Notes under the pieces: generated by a model
What the model was told of the DNA's origin: nothing
What the model saw: only the letters and a program-made list of their open reading frames with translations
Databases searched by the model: none
Position numbers and translations under genes: made by a program
Shown: piece after piece, positions 33,267 to 45,407 of the stretch
Layout: every line of letters starts with the position of its first letter
Position numbering within the stretch: position 1 is the first letter of the stretch
Source of the DNA: Phoma sp. XZ068
Taxonomy: Eukaryota > Ascomycota > Dothideomycetes > Pleosporales > Didymellaceae
Direction: 5' to 3'
Length of the DNA stretch: 64,000 nt
Assembly: GCA_004835665.1 (NCBI GenBank)
Contig: RBKR01000013.1
Coordinates: forward strand, 930,001 to 994,000

Positions 33267-34165
33267 ATGATGTCAAAGCTTAGCTTGAACTCCACACTCC
33301 CTCTTCCCGATTCTTCCCACAAGATTCCCCAGCTTGGTTTCGGTGTTTACCAATCGCCCCAAGAAACATGCGTCAAATCCTGTCTTGCGGCCCTAAAGGC
33401 TGGCTACCGACACATTGACACGGCGCAGTACTATGCGAATGAAGAGCAAGTTGGACAAGCGCTGAGGGAGTCAGGCCTTAAGCGCGAGGAGGTCTACCTC
33501 ACTACCAAGATCCTTAGCCCAGGCAATGACTTCGACTCAACATACAAGAGCGTCTTGGAGAGCGTTAAGAAGCTCGCAGGCCAAGATGGATATGTGGATC
33601 TCTTCTTGATTCACAGTCCCAATGCAGGGCCGGAGAAGAGGAAGCTCATGTGGCTCGCGCTGGAGAAGGCCAAATCAGAGGGCAAGGCACGCGAGATTGG
33701 CGTCAGCAACTATGGGATCGGTCATATTGAGGAGATCAAGCAGATTGGCAAGGTGTGGCCGCCAGCTATCAACCAGATCGAGGTGCGTGAAGCTCTCAAA
33801 TTAATTTATAAACTACTGACACGCCCCAGCTTCACCCCTGGTGCCAGCAGAAGGACGCCGTCAAATACTGCCAGGACAACAACATCATCGTTGAAGCATA
33901 CTGCCCGCTTGTGCGCAATAAGAAAGCACAAGACCAGACACTAAACAGCATCGCAAAGAAGCACAACGTGAGCGACGCCCAGGTCCTTGTACGCTGGAGC
34001 CTACAGCGAGGCTTCGTGCCCCTCCCTAAGAGCGATACTCCCTCCAGGATCGCGAGTAACGCAGACCTCTACGGCTTCGAGCTCGACACGGACGACATGG
34101 CTAAGCTGGATGGCCTGGACGAAGCAGAGAAGGGCGCGCTTGTGCAGGCAGTCAGCAATACTTAG
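33267..34165 (+). CDS. Aldo/keto reductase
   Basis: Two exons, 33267-33782 and 33830-34165, coding 283 residues (one fewer if the second of two adjacent ATGs is used). The catalytic tetrad is visible: Asp in HIDTAQYY with its Tyr, Lys in LTTKI and His in LIHSP. NADPH-contacting segments VPLPKSDTPSRI near the C-terminus and GVSNYG are in place. Family members reduce aldehydes and ketones; substrate unknown. It ends in DEAEKGALVQAVSNT, a normal end for this family. After the TAG stop the same frame stays open for 81 more codons (see the next entry). Confidence 0.92.
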
Positions 34166-34411
34166 GAGCTAAGCGACTCGCAAAGACCGCTCGCCCCTGT
34201 ACCGAGTGATCCTATACAAGAGCTTCTCGATGAGGTCACGAGGAGATTGGAGGCGAGCCGGTTTCGAGAGCGCTTGATACCGTGGGAAGGATGGGGTTAT
34301 ATCAAGACGAAGCGTGTCCGTCGCGTGCGAAAAAGAAAGGCTCCTCACGGCTACTCTTCCTCTTCATCTAGCTCTGATGAAATCAACCACCATGACGATT
34401 TCTTACAGTAA
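34166..34411 (+). other. In-frame 81-codon open extension after the aldo/keto reductase stop
   Basis: The frame of the reductase continues directly after TAG 34163-34165 for 81 sense codons to TAA at 34409-34411. There is no in-frame ATG. The translation is protein-like: an amphipathic stretch (DPIQELLDEVTRRLEASRF), an aromatic patch WEGWGYIKTKR, a basic RVRRVRKRK cluster that could be a nuclear signal, then poly-Ser and an acidic tail. It could be a readthrough extension, an alternatively spliced exon (the stop itself sits in CTTAG, a possible acceptor), a decayed neighbour, or chance. Confidence 0.4.
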
Positions 34412-34911
34412 TCCAAATCCAAATACAAACGTGAGCTAAGTCAACACAACGCACTGTTATTTCTGTACTACTCAAGCACTCATATACCACAACACGTCTC
34501 ATGCTAAATGTGCCCTTACACTTAGTCTGCCAGGAGAACAGTCTCACTCAACAGGCAGTTCTGAAAGGAAGTGCTACGCCCCCACCCAAGCGCGCACGCT
34601 GGGTAGATGGCGGGAATTTTGTTCTTGCGCAGGGTCCCTCTGAGGGCCAGACCGTCGGCAGCCATGGGGAGGGAGGCTGGACGTCTGTGAATCTGTTCGT
34701 GCGCTGTTGGGGAGGGGTGGGGGAAGTCTGGGAAGAGAAGAGGAGAAAAGAGGAAGGGGAAAAAAAAGGGAAACAAAGGAAGAGGGAGGGAGAGGGAAAG
34801 GAAGGAAGAGTCAGGGCGTCAAGCGCCCACGTCCTATGCTATGCTGCCCGAACGCCGGGAATGCTAGAGTAGAGTATCGTACAATATGTATACACCACGC
34901 GTGGTGGTACG
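34412..34911. other. Intergenic with a purine-rich tract
   Basis: About 500 bases between the end of the reductase extension and the CYM1 stop. No gene. Bases of about 34700-34812 are almost all G and A. Confidence 0.55.
34700..34812. repeat. Polypurine low-complexity tract
   Basis: Over about 110 bases the plus strand is nearly all A and G, including a run of eight A and many GGA and GAAG words. It lies 100 bases beyond the CYM1 stop codon, where both neighbouring genes converge. Such tracts can form triplex DNA and also complicate assembly. Confidence 0.8.
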
Positions 34912-37900
34912 TTAGTTGGCTGCTGTGGCGGCAACAGCTTCAGGAGCATCGTCCACCTTCTCCACCATACCCAAGTCCCTAAATTCCCACCCGTTCGCCG
35001 CACACGCCCAGTCCTTCTTCTCGCCCAGCACAGCAATATTCGCTTCCCCAGCGCGCTGCACCAAAAACGTGTCCGCCACGCGCTGCACCTGCTCCGCAGT
35101 AACGTCCAGCAACTGCTCTCTGCGCGTCTGCAACATGTCGTCCGTGACGCCACTCAGGAAGAGCCGCATGCCCTCGCGGCTCACACTCTGCGGAGCGTCG
35201 TAGCCCTGGAACGCAGATAGTTTCGCCTCCTCGAGGTCCTGGGGGCTCCATGTGCGGTCGCGCGCCCAGACGCCAGCGTCGCTCATGACTTTCATGCTAT
35301 TCTGTGGGTTGGGGTCGCGGTAGCTGTACATGCCGAAGACGCCGCCGAGGCCCCGCGCGTAGGCTCCGCCGCCGTATGCACCGCCCTTTTCTCTGATCTC
35401 GGGATGCAGAGACTTGAAGGTGAGTAGTTTGGCGAGGATCTCGAGCGGGGCGCCGGCAGGGTCTACATATGGTACTGTGGGTACGGCGCGGGCGGAGTAG
35501 TAAACCTGATACGGCAGAGGGAAGAAGGATTTTGCGTTTCGGGGGTATGTGTTTTCCTGGGTTGTTGTTGGGACCGAGACGGACTTTGGTAATGTGTTGA
35601 GGAATTTGGAAAGCGCGTCTTGGTTGGGTGTTGCGGATTCGGCGCCGCAGTTCAGGGCGACGCGGAATTGGGAGTTGTTGGCGATGACGAAGGATTGAAT
35701 GGCCTTGAGCTTGTGGATGACGTCTGTGAGGGACTCGAGGGAAGCGAGGCCGGTGGTCAGTTTGACTTGGGTCAGGCCGCCGGTTTGCTCGGAGAGGCGG
35801 CCGACTGAGGTGATGCCTGCTTCGGCGTATCGCATAGCGTATGAGTGGCCAGACGAGGCGATGGTGTTGATCGCGCCGCTCGATGAGCTTTGGAGCAGTT
35901 CTCTAATCTTCTTTTCTGCTTCTGGCCCTTCAAAATCTGTCTCTTGCAGGATTGTGCGCAACAGCTCGTACATGTCGGGGATGTTGCGGTCAAAGGCATA
36001 ACCTGAGAAAGCAATGCCTTCCTCGTATGAGTCGAGTGAAAGTGGCGACTGGTTGGAGTGGTAGCCAACCGAGATGCCTCCAGTCTTGAGCTTGATCAAC
36101 TCCTCCAGCTGCTCCATAGTCTTGTTCTTTGTGCCCAAGCGCATGAGAGCGTCTGTGAAAAGTGGAATCAACTCCCTCAGCTCGTCAGGCAGATTCTCCA
36201 GTCGGTGTACCGCTCGGAAGTATGTCAAGCCGTTCGTAGGGGCCTCGCGCCATTGCACTTGAACGTCGCCGATGGTGGTGTGGCGAAGAGGCTTCCTCTC
36301 CTTCTCGCGAGGAATGTCCTTGACGTGTACAGTAGGTAAGCAGCTAAGATCCTCGGTCCTTGCCTTCTCCTGAACCTCGAGCAAGTCCAGTTCACGCTTC
36401 TCTAGGTATTTTTGCGCCTCCTCCTCGCTAGGGAACTTGCTTGTAGTCTCGGCAATCTTCTGTGCCAATCGCTCACTTTCCTCCTGAACAAGTTCCTGGC
36501 TGAAGGTCTCTGATGGCTTCATAGTGAATGTGAGAGTGTTTTCGGTGAGCAGATACTTTTCAATGAGGCCTTCGAGATAACCCTCTTCGGCGTACTTCTT
36601 CTGGAAAGCATCCACGGTCTCTTGCCACGCAAGCGCATCCATTGGGTCGATGCCGTTGAACCAGCCGGGCTTCAGCCTCTGCATGATACCCATACCAAAG
36701 TTGGCAGTCTTGTGCTTCAGAGATAGTTCTAGCTGATGAAGGATACCGTTGACTTTGATCTTGTCAAAGCCGTTTTGGCGAGTCTCCTGGAATGTCTTGA
36801 CAATAGCTTCCCTAACCTTGGGCACATCGTCGGCCGTGACAGCGTCCAGACCAACGGAGAAGACTCCCCTTCGTCCTGCACTATCATAGCCAGTGTTTGC
36901 GCTGAAGTCGGCACCGAGACCTGATTCGATCAGGTTGCGGTACAAAGGCGATCCGTAACCGTTCATGAGCAGGCTGCTGAGAACACCGAGGGCAAAGTTC
37001 TCGACCGAGTCAGCCGTGTCGCCCATCAGCCATGTAACTGACGTCTTGTACTGCTTGTCCTGGGGCACCAGAGGGTCCAGAGGGCCGGGGACAGTGACCT
37101 CCTTGGGGCTGTTCAGCTCAATGGGGGCCTTGACTTCCTGGTCCACCTTGATCTTATCGAAGCCGCTCAGGCGCTGATCGACCTCTCGCAGGTGGTCGGC
37201 CAAGGGCATATCGCCATATGTCAGGATCTTAGCGTTGCTGGGATGGTAGTGGTCGGCGTGGAATTTGCGCAGCTGCTCCCATGTCAGGTCGGTGATCTTC
37301 TGAGGATCGCCGCCGGAGTTGTTGATGGCGGGGAAGAGGTGGTCCTGAAAGCGTGCGTAGAACAGGTAGCTCGCGTCTGATGTCTGGCCCTTCATCTCGT
37401 TGTACACGACACCCTTGAACACCAGCTTCTTTGCGTTTGGGTCGTCCGTCTCGGCAGCCAGTGGGTTCTCCGGCCCAATGCGCCATCCTTCCTGTGTGAA
37501 GTCGTTCTCCTTCAGCAGCGGGTTCAGCGTGGCATCGAGGTATACGGACATGAGGTTCTGGAAGTCTTGGGCGTTGGTCGTGGCGAAGGGGTAGGCGGTG
37601 TGGTCGGGGAAGGTCCAGGCGTTCATGAAGTTGGACAGCGAGCGCGGCAGCATCTTGAAGAAGGGATCGCGGATGGGGTACCTGGGGGTTGTCAGCAGCT
37701 GTATACATATGGATGGACTGCCTGCTTACTTCTCACTGCCACACAGCGTCGTGTGCTCGAGGATGTGGGGGACTCCCGTGTCGTCGGGCGGGTTGGTCTT
37801 GAAGCCAATGGAGAAGCAGTTGTTCGCATCGTCGCGCGCAATGTGCAGGTACTCGGCGCCGGTCTTGTCGTGTTGCAGGTGCAGGGCCGTCAGCTCCAGC

Positions 37901-38076
37901 TCGGGCACCTGCTTGACGCGCTTGAGGGTGAAGCCATGGAGCTGCGCTCCGACCTGCGGGAAGTTGGAGACGTCCGTGACGGCGGCATATCCACGTGCAA
38001 TGATGCGCGCCGGCCGCAGGAGGGCGGCCCGTGTCGCCCGGGTGTTGCGGAGCTGCAGGTGGGCGGTGCGCAGCAT
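34912..38076 (-). CDS. CYM1: Mitochondrial presequence protease (PreP/Cym1, M16C metallopeptidase)
   Basis: Two exons, 38076-37730 and 37681-34912, coding 1038 residues. An Arg- and Ala-rich N-terminus (about 30 residues) fits mitochondrial import. The inverted zinc motif HILEH is at residues 104-108, followed by FMNAWTFPDHTAYPFATTN, typical of the M16C group; a distal Glu ligand follows. The long C-terminal half has the second M16-like lobe (VDPAGAPLEILAKLL; REKGGAYGGGAYA). The enzyme degrades cleaved targeting peptides in the matrix. Size matches fungal Cym1. The single intron splits a Lys codon. It is divergent from the taxilin gene across a GC-rich 690-bp region. Confidence 0.95.
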
Positions 38077-38766
38077 ATTGGCGATGGTGTCGAGGTTGTC
38101 GCGGACACTCGTGGAAAATGTCAGAGACCAGAGGGTTCACCATGGGTGAATGACGCTCACGCCTCCCGCGCCGATTGGCCGGTCCACATGCTACCACTCG
38201 TCTGGACTAGTCGGCAAAATGGCCATGACTAAGCCTGCGGTCGCAGTGCAGCCTGCGAGGCGATGCAGTCGCAGAGGGCGAGCAGGCAGAGCCAGCGGGC
38301 AGAGTGACGCTGCGCGAGTCTGCAGGCGAAGAGCGAGGGCGCGTGGTGGAGATTGTATGGGGAGCTTGTCCGGTCGAGCGACTAACGACTTTGCACTGGA
38401 GGCGGCCCCCTCCACCATTGCTACATACCACCGCGAGACACTGCCCAATCACTCCGTGCCCCCCGTGCGCGCCCCCCGTCCTGTACATACCATCGAGACG
38501 GGCGTGTGCCGACTGAGCCCTGCACCGCGCCTGCACGCCCGCTGCGACGCCCGCCGCCGACCCGAGACGTCAGCGGACGGATCCCTCGCTGCGCGCATCG
38601 AACCTGAGACCCGCCGCCGCGACCGCGAATGCGCACCTGTGCCCTGTGAAGCGTTGATTGCCGACAGTGACACGCCCGTTGACCAGGCCGGCCGCCCGCA
38701 CAGCACGGCACCAGGGCAGCCACGACTCCGGCCCTGCGAAGCGCCGCACCGAGCAGTCACGACTCC
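38077..38766. promoter_or_regulatory. GC-rich divergent promoter between CYM1 and taxilin
   Basis: About 690 bases separate the two start codons. The sequence is very GC-rich, which produces long open frames on both strands (for example one of 299 codons). None has a domain, and they overlap the promoter and first taxilin exon. I see no clear TATA box. Confidence 0.5.
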
Positions 38767-40500
38767 ATGGCCACCGTCGCCCAGCAACGCCAACCGTCCG
38801 CTCAGTCCCACCCGCACCCCAGCTCGAGTCGCAGCGCTTCTGCCTCGCCCTCGCCCGCCATGGCCCCCGCTCAGCACAACCCAGCGCCCGCACCCACGCC
38901 CGCGCCCGCCAAGAAGGGCAAGGGCAAGAAGACGCCCGACCCCTCGGAGCAGCAGAAGCAGATCCAGGCCAAGATTGCGCAGCTGGAGCTCGATGCCGCC
39001 GGCGACAAGGAGCAGGAACTGGAAGTCGGTGGGTGAACCTTTCCCGTAGCATTGGGGGCGCACGAGGGGCCCTGTCGCGTGCCACTTGCCGTGTCTGTGT
39101 GCTGTGCAGCAGTTGTGTCATGGCAGACGCAGAGCGCAAATGGCACGTCACTGCTTTCCCCGAGGGTCATTGGCTGACTTGTGTCTGTACAGAGCGCGAA
39201 GTCAAGAAGGCGAACCGCGAAATCGCCTCGCTCCTCTCTAACATGGACGGTCCCATGTCCCAGTTGACGGCCCTGCAGAAGAAGTACACCGAGCTTCTCT
39301 CCGACATGAAGCGCATGGAACGAGAGCATTCCAAGGCGAAGAAGCGAGGCGACCAACTGCAGAAAGAAAAGGACGCGCAGAGGTCAGAATTGACCAAGGT
39401 GACTACCATGAAGGACAAGCTCGACAAGCTCTCGCGAGACTTTGCCAAAGAGAACAAGAAGCTCAAGGATGAACTGCACAAGCTCGAGAACAGCGAATCA
39501 ACCGCGAGACACGAGCTGCATACGCGGCTCGAGACGTTGATTGCCGAAGTAGACGATTGCATAAGAGTCGCTGAAGGACCAGAACGTCAAGACGAGCGCG
39601 ATGTTGAACTAGACGAAGCGTACGTCACACCGTTTCTCTGACCTGACATGCACTGACAACCATAGGTTTCGACTAAAGTTCAAGTCATTCATTGACCAGT
39701 ATGAGATGCGTGAACTACAGTTCCACTCGCTCCTCCGGACGAAAGAACTCGAAATACAGTACCAAATGGCACGATTAGAGCAGCAGCGCAAACAACAAGA
39801 AGCAGAGTCGTCCAAGTCTCACCAGTTGACCCGACAGGTGTCGACCTTCTCGCAAACCGAAACCGAGCTCAGGACGCAACTCAACATCTACGTCGAGAAG
39901 TTCAAGCAGGTGAGTTTCCCCAATGCCTCACATCGTTGTTCTGGTAGCATCTTGGTTAATACTGACTAGATGCAGGTGGAGGAAACTCTCAACAACTCCA
40001 ACGATTTGTTCCTGACGTTCCGCAAGGAGATGGAGGAAATGTCCAAAAAGACCAAACGACTTGAGAAAGAGAACCAGAATCTACAACGCCACAAAGAGAT
40101 TACAAATCGCAACATTGGAGAAATGGTAGAAGAGCGACAAAGGATGCAAGAGGAGCTTGCAAGGAAGACAAAGGAGGCCGAGGATCAACGCAAGAAGATC
40201 GCCCGCCTCGAGACGCTGTGTCGGGGGATGCAGGCACAAGGACGAGGTCAAGTACCCATGGCCGAGCTCGAAGAGGACGAAGAGGTCACCGAGAGCGAGT
40301 ACGACTACGAAGACGAGGAAGACGACGAAGGGAGTGGCGAGTACGATGATGACACAGAAGAGGATGCCATCGATCCTCCACCCGAACGTCGACCATTCGG
40401 TCCCGTACCTCCGCCTCCGCCACCGCCGCAGAACGTTGCGAATGGCAAGATTGCTAGCCATAAACAGCCCAATGGGCAGATAAATGGAGTCAAGCGCTAA
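38767..40500 (+). CDS. Taxilin-family coiled-coil protein
   Basis: Four exons: 38767-39028, 39193-39619, 39666-39909 and 39976-40500, coding 485 residues. A Pro-, Ala- and Ser-rich N-terminus with KKGKGKKTP is followed by an almost continuous coiled coil (about 80-410). The core taxilin blocks are SQLTALQKKYTELLSDMKRM, DKLDKLSRDFAKENKKLKDEL and NNSNDLFLTFRKEMEEMSKK. The C-terminus is very acidic (TESEYDYEDEEDDEGSGEYD) and ends with a run of nine Pro. Taxilins bind syntaxins and nascent-polypeptide complex in animals; the fungal role is poorly known. An upstream acceptor for exon 4 (after GACTAG) would insert Met-Gln. Confidence 0.88.
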
Positions 40501-41113
40501 TTGTCATGTCTTAGAGTTCGAATTCTGTCCCTCTCAGTAGTCTCTTACTCTCGCACGGCATTACACACAGCTGCGCAGCACACTTCACAGGCTGCTTGAT
40601 CGATGTACTGTACAGCTACGTACAACGCATCTTGATCAATGCAAAAACAAGAGAACGCCTGGATACGACTGGCTCCGCCCAACGCTGTGTATACTATTCT
40701 TCGCAAGGCAATGACATTCAGTCTGACCACTCATCATCTCACCTTCATTTCCTTCTCTCAAGTCAAATCATCTCGTTTAATTGCATTGGCTTTAAAGTTC
40801 TCGAGATACATACAGAAACTCTCGAGCCAAGCCATTACTATGCTTGGTGTGCTGACGTTTACAGCCTGGCGATTTTCGGTATCTTGGGGTCGCGGCACGG
40901 CCTTCATATGTCGAGTCGAAGAACGCCTCGGCTCGCAGTTCCCCGCAAAGCAGCGGCAACAACATCCGTTTATTTAGCATTGCCAACCCCAGATTCTCCA
41001 CGCGGCTCGTATTTAGCACATTGCTTTGCGCGCGCTTTTCATAAACTGTTTGAACCTCTTTATTTGTCTGATCTCTTCTACTATAGATCCACAATTCATA
41101 CGCGCCCGCCATA
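40501..41113. other. Intergenic, nothing recognised
   Basis: About 600 bases between taxilin and the nitronate monooxygenase gene, presumably the promoter of the latter. Small open frames only. Confidence 0.5.
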
Positions 41114-42219
41114 ATGTCGACGCCTTCACTACAAACGCCGCTCTCGAAGCTCTTAGGGATACAGTACCCTATCATCCTCGCTGGTATGGCACGCACATCT
41201 GGCGGCCCACTTGCAGCTGCCGTCTCGAACGCAGGTGGACTCGGTGTCATTGGAGGACTTGGCTACACGCCCGAGCAACTACAATCGATCATCGACGACC
41301 TCAAGAGCAACCTGAACGACAAATCACTACCTTTTGGCGTCGATCTCGCACTCCCTCAAGTCGGTGGTAGTGCACGCAAGACAAACCACGACTACACACA
41401 CGGGCAGCTTGACGATCTTATTGAAGTCACAATCAAGAATGGAGCAAAGCTGTTTGTGAGTGCTGTTGGTGTACCGCCTGCGCGCACTATCAAGAGGCTT
41501 CACGAGGCTGGGATCTTGATTATGAACATGGTTGGGCATCCTAAGCACGCTGTCAAAGCACTAGACGCTGGTGTAGACATTGTGTGCGCGCAGGGCGGCG
41601 AGGGTGGTGGTAAGTAACTCCAGAACATGCATTCGTGGAAGATGCTGACGTGTTGTCAGGACACACTGGCGAGATTGCAAACAGCATCCTCATCCCAGCC
41701 GTCGTCGATGTAGCGCGCAGGTACAAGTCACCTCTGACTGGCCAGCCCGCTATGGTGGTCGCAGCAGGAGGCATTTACAATGGCCGCAGTCTCGCAAGCA
41801 GCTTGATGCAGGGCGCGCAGGGTGTCTGGGTAGGCACACGCTTCGTTGCGTCAACGGAAGCTGGATGTTCGAAGATGCACAAGGAGAATGTAGTCTCGGC
41901 AGACTTCACAGACACCGGGCGGACACTGGTCGTCTCTGGGCGGCCGCTCCGAGTCAAGTATAACGACTACATCAATGAGTGGCACTCGAGAGAAGGCGAG
42001 ATGAAGGAACTATTGGACAAGGGTGTGGTGCCCCTTGCAAAGGACATGGACGACGGGAAGGATGTAGACATTCCGTTCCTGATGGGGCAGGTCGCTGGTG
42101 TTATTCAGGACATCAAGCCGGCGAAACAGATTATGGATGAAATGGTGAGCGAGGCGGTACATATGCTCAAGTTGGGGCAGACGTTCATTGAAGCCGCGCC
42201 GATAGGAAGTAAGCTTTAG
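41114..42219 (+). CDS. Nitronate monooxygenase (2-nitropropane dioxygenase-like)
   Basis: Two exons, 41114-41609 and 41660-42219, coding 351 residues. FMN-binding TIM-barrel features are clear: IQYPIILAGMARTSGG near the N-terminus, SNAGGLGVIGGLGY, VCAQGGEGGGHTGEI (catalytic His region, split by the intron), and PAMVVAAGGIYNGRSLASSL followed by GAQGVWVGTRF. The enzyme oxidises alkyl nitronates, including toxic propionate-3-nitronate. No signal peptide or peroxisomal tail; cytosolic or mitochondrial location cannot be decided. Standalone gene without a pathway context. Confidence 0.93.
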
Positions 42220-42769
42220 GGAGCCGGGCTAAGCTAGTTAATGCAATGACGCTCGACTATGGTGTAGTACCGCTACTCTGGTTCGCGCCGTATTTATGCA
42301 CTTGGACAGGGCTGGGCTATCACAACATGGAATCGTCGTAGGGCTGTCGCACAACAAAGTTTCAATAAACATTGCTGCACCTCGAGTCTCCCAAGTTGCG
42401 TGCCAAAAGTGAGCAGTCGTCGCCATTAGCAATCCACTCAAAGTAGCTCGCGGCTGTCGATGACCCTGTCGCGGCCGGGCGCGGGAGGATCTACGCTGGG
42501 GGGCAACATCGCGGAGGGCTCAGGGGACGTGGCTCACTCTCTCGTGATCGTCGACTACGCAAACTCACAGCTCAAACTCGCAAATTGAAGCGTCCGGACA
42601 AGTGCGGCCCCCCATATTCTTTCGCCAGCGACTCCCCGTTTCATCCCACGCACCGCGGCCTGGCTTGTGCGGCCTTCACCACGACACGGCGCAGGCCAAT
42701 CGTCCGATCCCAAGCGGTGTTAGATGACGGCGAAAGCACGCCCGTCTCCACGCACAAGTGGCGCTTCTC
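42220..42769. other. Intergenic, promoter of the kinase gene
   Basis: About 550 bases. No gene recognised; open frames are short. Confidence 0.5.
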
Positions 42770-45407
42770 ATGAATCCCCGGGCCACTGCTGAACAAGCTG
42801 CACAGAGAAAGAAGGTGCGTGCTGGGCGTGAAGGGGGGAACGTGGGGGCAGCACATGCACAGCGTACTGACAGATTACCAGCTCGCAAACTCGTATAAGC
42901 AGCTTCTCGAGTAAGCCCCCGCGCAACCGCAGCACACTCGCACGACATGCTGACACGGCCAGTGAATTCGCGGCTACGGACCTCAAGAGCGTCGGCAACT
43001 ACACGCTGGGCAAGCTGATCGGCAAGGGCAGCTTTGGCAAAGTCTACTTGGCCTCGCATAAGCTCAGCAATGGCTCCAGGGTGCGCGGCTCTCACGGTAT
43101 ATATACACAGGATGAGACACGCTGACACCGACAGGTCGTCCTCAAGTCGGCGAAGAAAGACGACGCCAACCTCGCGCGCGAAATCCACCACCACCGCCAG
43201 TTCATCCACCCGCACATCGCCCGCCTGTACGAAGTCATAGTCACCGAGGAGCTCGTCTGGCTGGTCCTCGAGTACTGCCCCGGCGACGAGCTCTACAACT
43301 ACCTCCTGAAAAAGGGCGCCCTCGAGCCCCCCAAAGTCCAGCGCATATTCACCCAGCTGGTCGGCGCCGTGTCCTACGTTCACAACAAGTCCTGCGTCCA
43401 CCGCGATCTGAAGCTCGAAAATATATTGTTGGATAAACATGGCGATGTCAAGCTGGTCGATTTTGGATTCACGCGCGAGTACGAGGGGAAGAGCAACTAT
43501 CTGTCGACATGGTGCGGGACGGTGTGCTACAGCGCGCCCGAGATGCTAAAGGGCGAGAAGTACGCGGGCGAGAAAGTCGACGTATGGAGTCTGGGCATCA
43601 TTCTTTACGCGCTGCTGGTGGGCGAACTGCCATTCGACGACGACGATGAGATGGTCACGAAGATGAAGATTCTGAAAGAGGAGGCCAAGTACCCAGACAA
43701 CTTTCCACCGCAGGCAAGGGAGCTGTGTCAGTCGCTGCTGTCGAAACGACCGATTTTGCGGCCGACGCTGGCTGAAGTGCTGCAGAACCCGTGGTTGTCG
43801 GAATATGCGCCGCGCCAGCAGGAGACGTTGAAGCTGCAGCAGCCTCCGCCCTTTTCGACGGAATTGGAGAAGGAGGTCCTACAACGCATGCGAGCCGCCG
43901 GAGTCGATATCGATTTGGTCATTGAGAATGTCCTGGCGCAGCGCTGCGATTCGTTAGCAGGATGGTGGGCATTGCTGTTGGAGAAGGAGGAACGCAAAGC
44001 TAGGAGAAGAGAGCGTAAACGCAAGGAGCGTGAGGCTGAGGCAAAGAGCTTGAGGAGATTGAGTGCGGCTAGCAGTCGCCTTGACAAACTTGCGCCCACC
44101 ATCCGGGAGACAGACGAGGAAGGTCAGCATTACCCAATCCTTGGAGATCCGCCCAAGAGTCGAGGGCGGTCCGTCAACCGGCGGAGCACGCACGGTAAGT
44201 TGTAAGCTTGCCGGATGGTTTGCTTGTATTAACGAGTGTCCTAGGTGTTCCTCCTGTTCCAGACTTGCCAGACCTGCCAGAATCAAGCTCCAGTCCAAAC
44301 TTTGTCGTGGAGCAGCCTCCACCACCCCTTGAGAAAGACTACGCCCGGCCATCAAACTCGTCTTCTCGACCGCCGCTACCGGCAAAAGACCTCGACAAAC
44401 ATAAACGGAGGTCACACAGCAGCATGTTGCAAGTCGTAGGTAGCAACCCTGACCTCCTCCATCCCAATGGGTTCGTACCCAAACGCCGCCGAAAGCAGCC
44501 TTTCATCAACCACCTACTCTCTCTGCGGAACTGGATCAAAGAAACCTCAAAACGGGCACGCTCCCCAAACTCAAAAGCAAGCAGCGAGAAGTCACCCAAA
44601 ATTCCAGAAAGCACACGATCGCAAGGCGACTCGCGAAGTGGCCGGCGCGCCAGCACTGCAAACCGCAGCTCGGTATACACACACCCGCCCCCATCCACAC
44701 ACAACGTACCTCTCCGCCCACGCGTAACAACCCATGGGTCTGGCTCGGTCCGCAGACTCTCTGCCTCCCCCGCGCCGCTAACACCACGCTCATCCTACCG
44801 GCGGTCATCCGGCGGCCTGCGCGGCCGCAAGTCAACATCCTCGTCGGTGAGTAGCATCAGGAGTATGCCGCACCACCACCGCACGCATAGTAAAGCGTCG
44901 TCAACGTCGAGTGCGTCTATTGCATCCCCTAGCGTGTCCACCATCAGCGGGCATATCAGTGGTCACAAGACGAGGAGTCCGCACAACAGTATCAAAGTCC
45001 TACCCGCAACACCCACATCCACCACCTTCCCCTCCAACATCCGACTCGTCCGCGCCGGTGCCCCCTCGATGGGCATCAGCACGCTTAATGAAGGCGGAGC
45101 AGCATTCGGCACCGCTCCACCACCGAGCCCAGGCCTGGTATTCGCAAAGCGCAAGAGAAGTCCGTTCAAAGGCCCCAACATCGGAACCCAGAACACGACC
45201 AATCCGTGGCGCAGCCGCAGCGGCGGCGAAGCAGGCAGCAGGGGTGCGAGCGTGCAGGGCCGCCGGAGTGGCGAGATCATGGGTATTACTGAGGAGGAGG
45301 AAGAGGAGGAGATTGAAGAGGTGGATGATTTCAGTCCGGGGCTTAAGCCGGGCGAGTTTGTCGATGAGGTGGAGGAGAGGCCACCGCCTACACCGCCCAA
45401 GGCGTAG
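42770..45407 (+). CDS. CAMK-like Ser/Thr protein kinase (Kin4/Frk1/Ppk1-type)
   Basis: Five exons: 42770-42814, 42882-42910, 42963-43080, 43135-44194 and 44245-45407, coding 804 residues. The kinase domain spans about 38-300: Gly loop GKGSFGKVY, VVLK lysine (residue 68), HRDLKLEN (about 153), DFG (173) and SAPE (about 200). The activation loop, YLSTWCGTVCYSAPEML, is typical of Snf1/Nim1/Kin4-type kinases. A Lys/Arg-rich helix (EERKARRRERKRKERE) follows, then a long disordered Ser/Pro-rich tail with an acidic patch and a C-terminal ERPPPTPPKA. Kin4/Frk1 kinases act in spindle-position control. Exons 1-2 are tiny, so the extreme N-terminus is less sure. Confidence 0.87.

Noticed and set aside
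38150..39049. 299-codon plus-strand open frame with Arg/Pro-rich translation
   Set aside because: GC-rich DNA over a divergent promoter and taxilin exon 1; low-complexity product, wrong frame for taxilin.
42676..43440. 254-codon minus-strand open frame
   Set aside because: Antisense of the kinase exons, which carry the real motifs.
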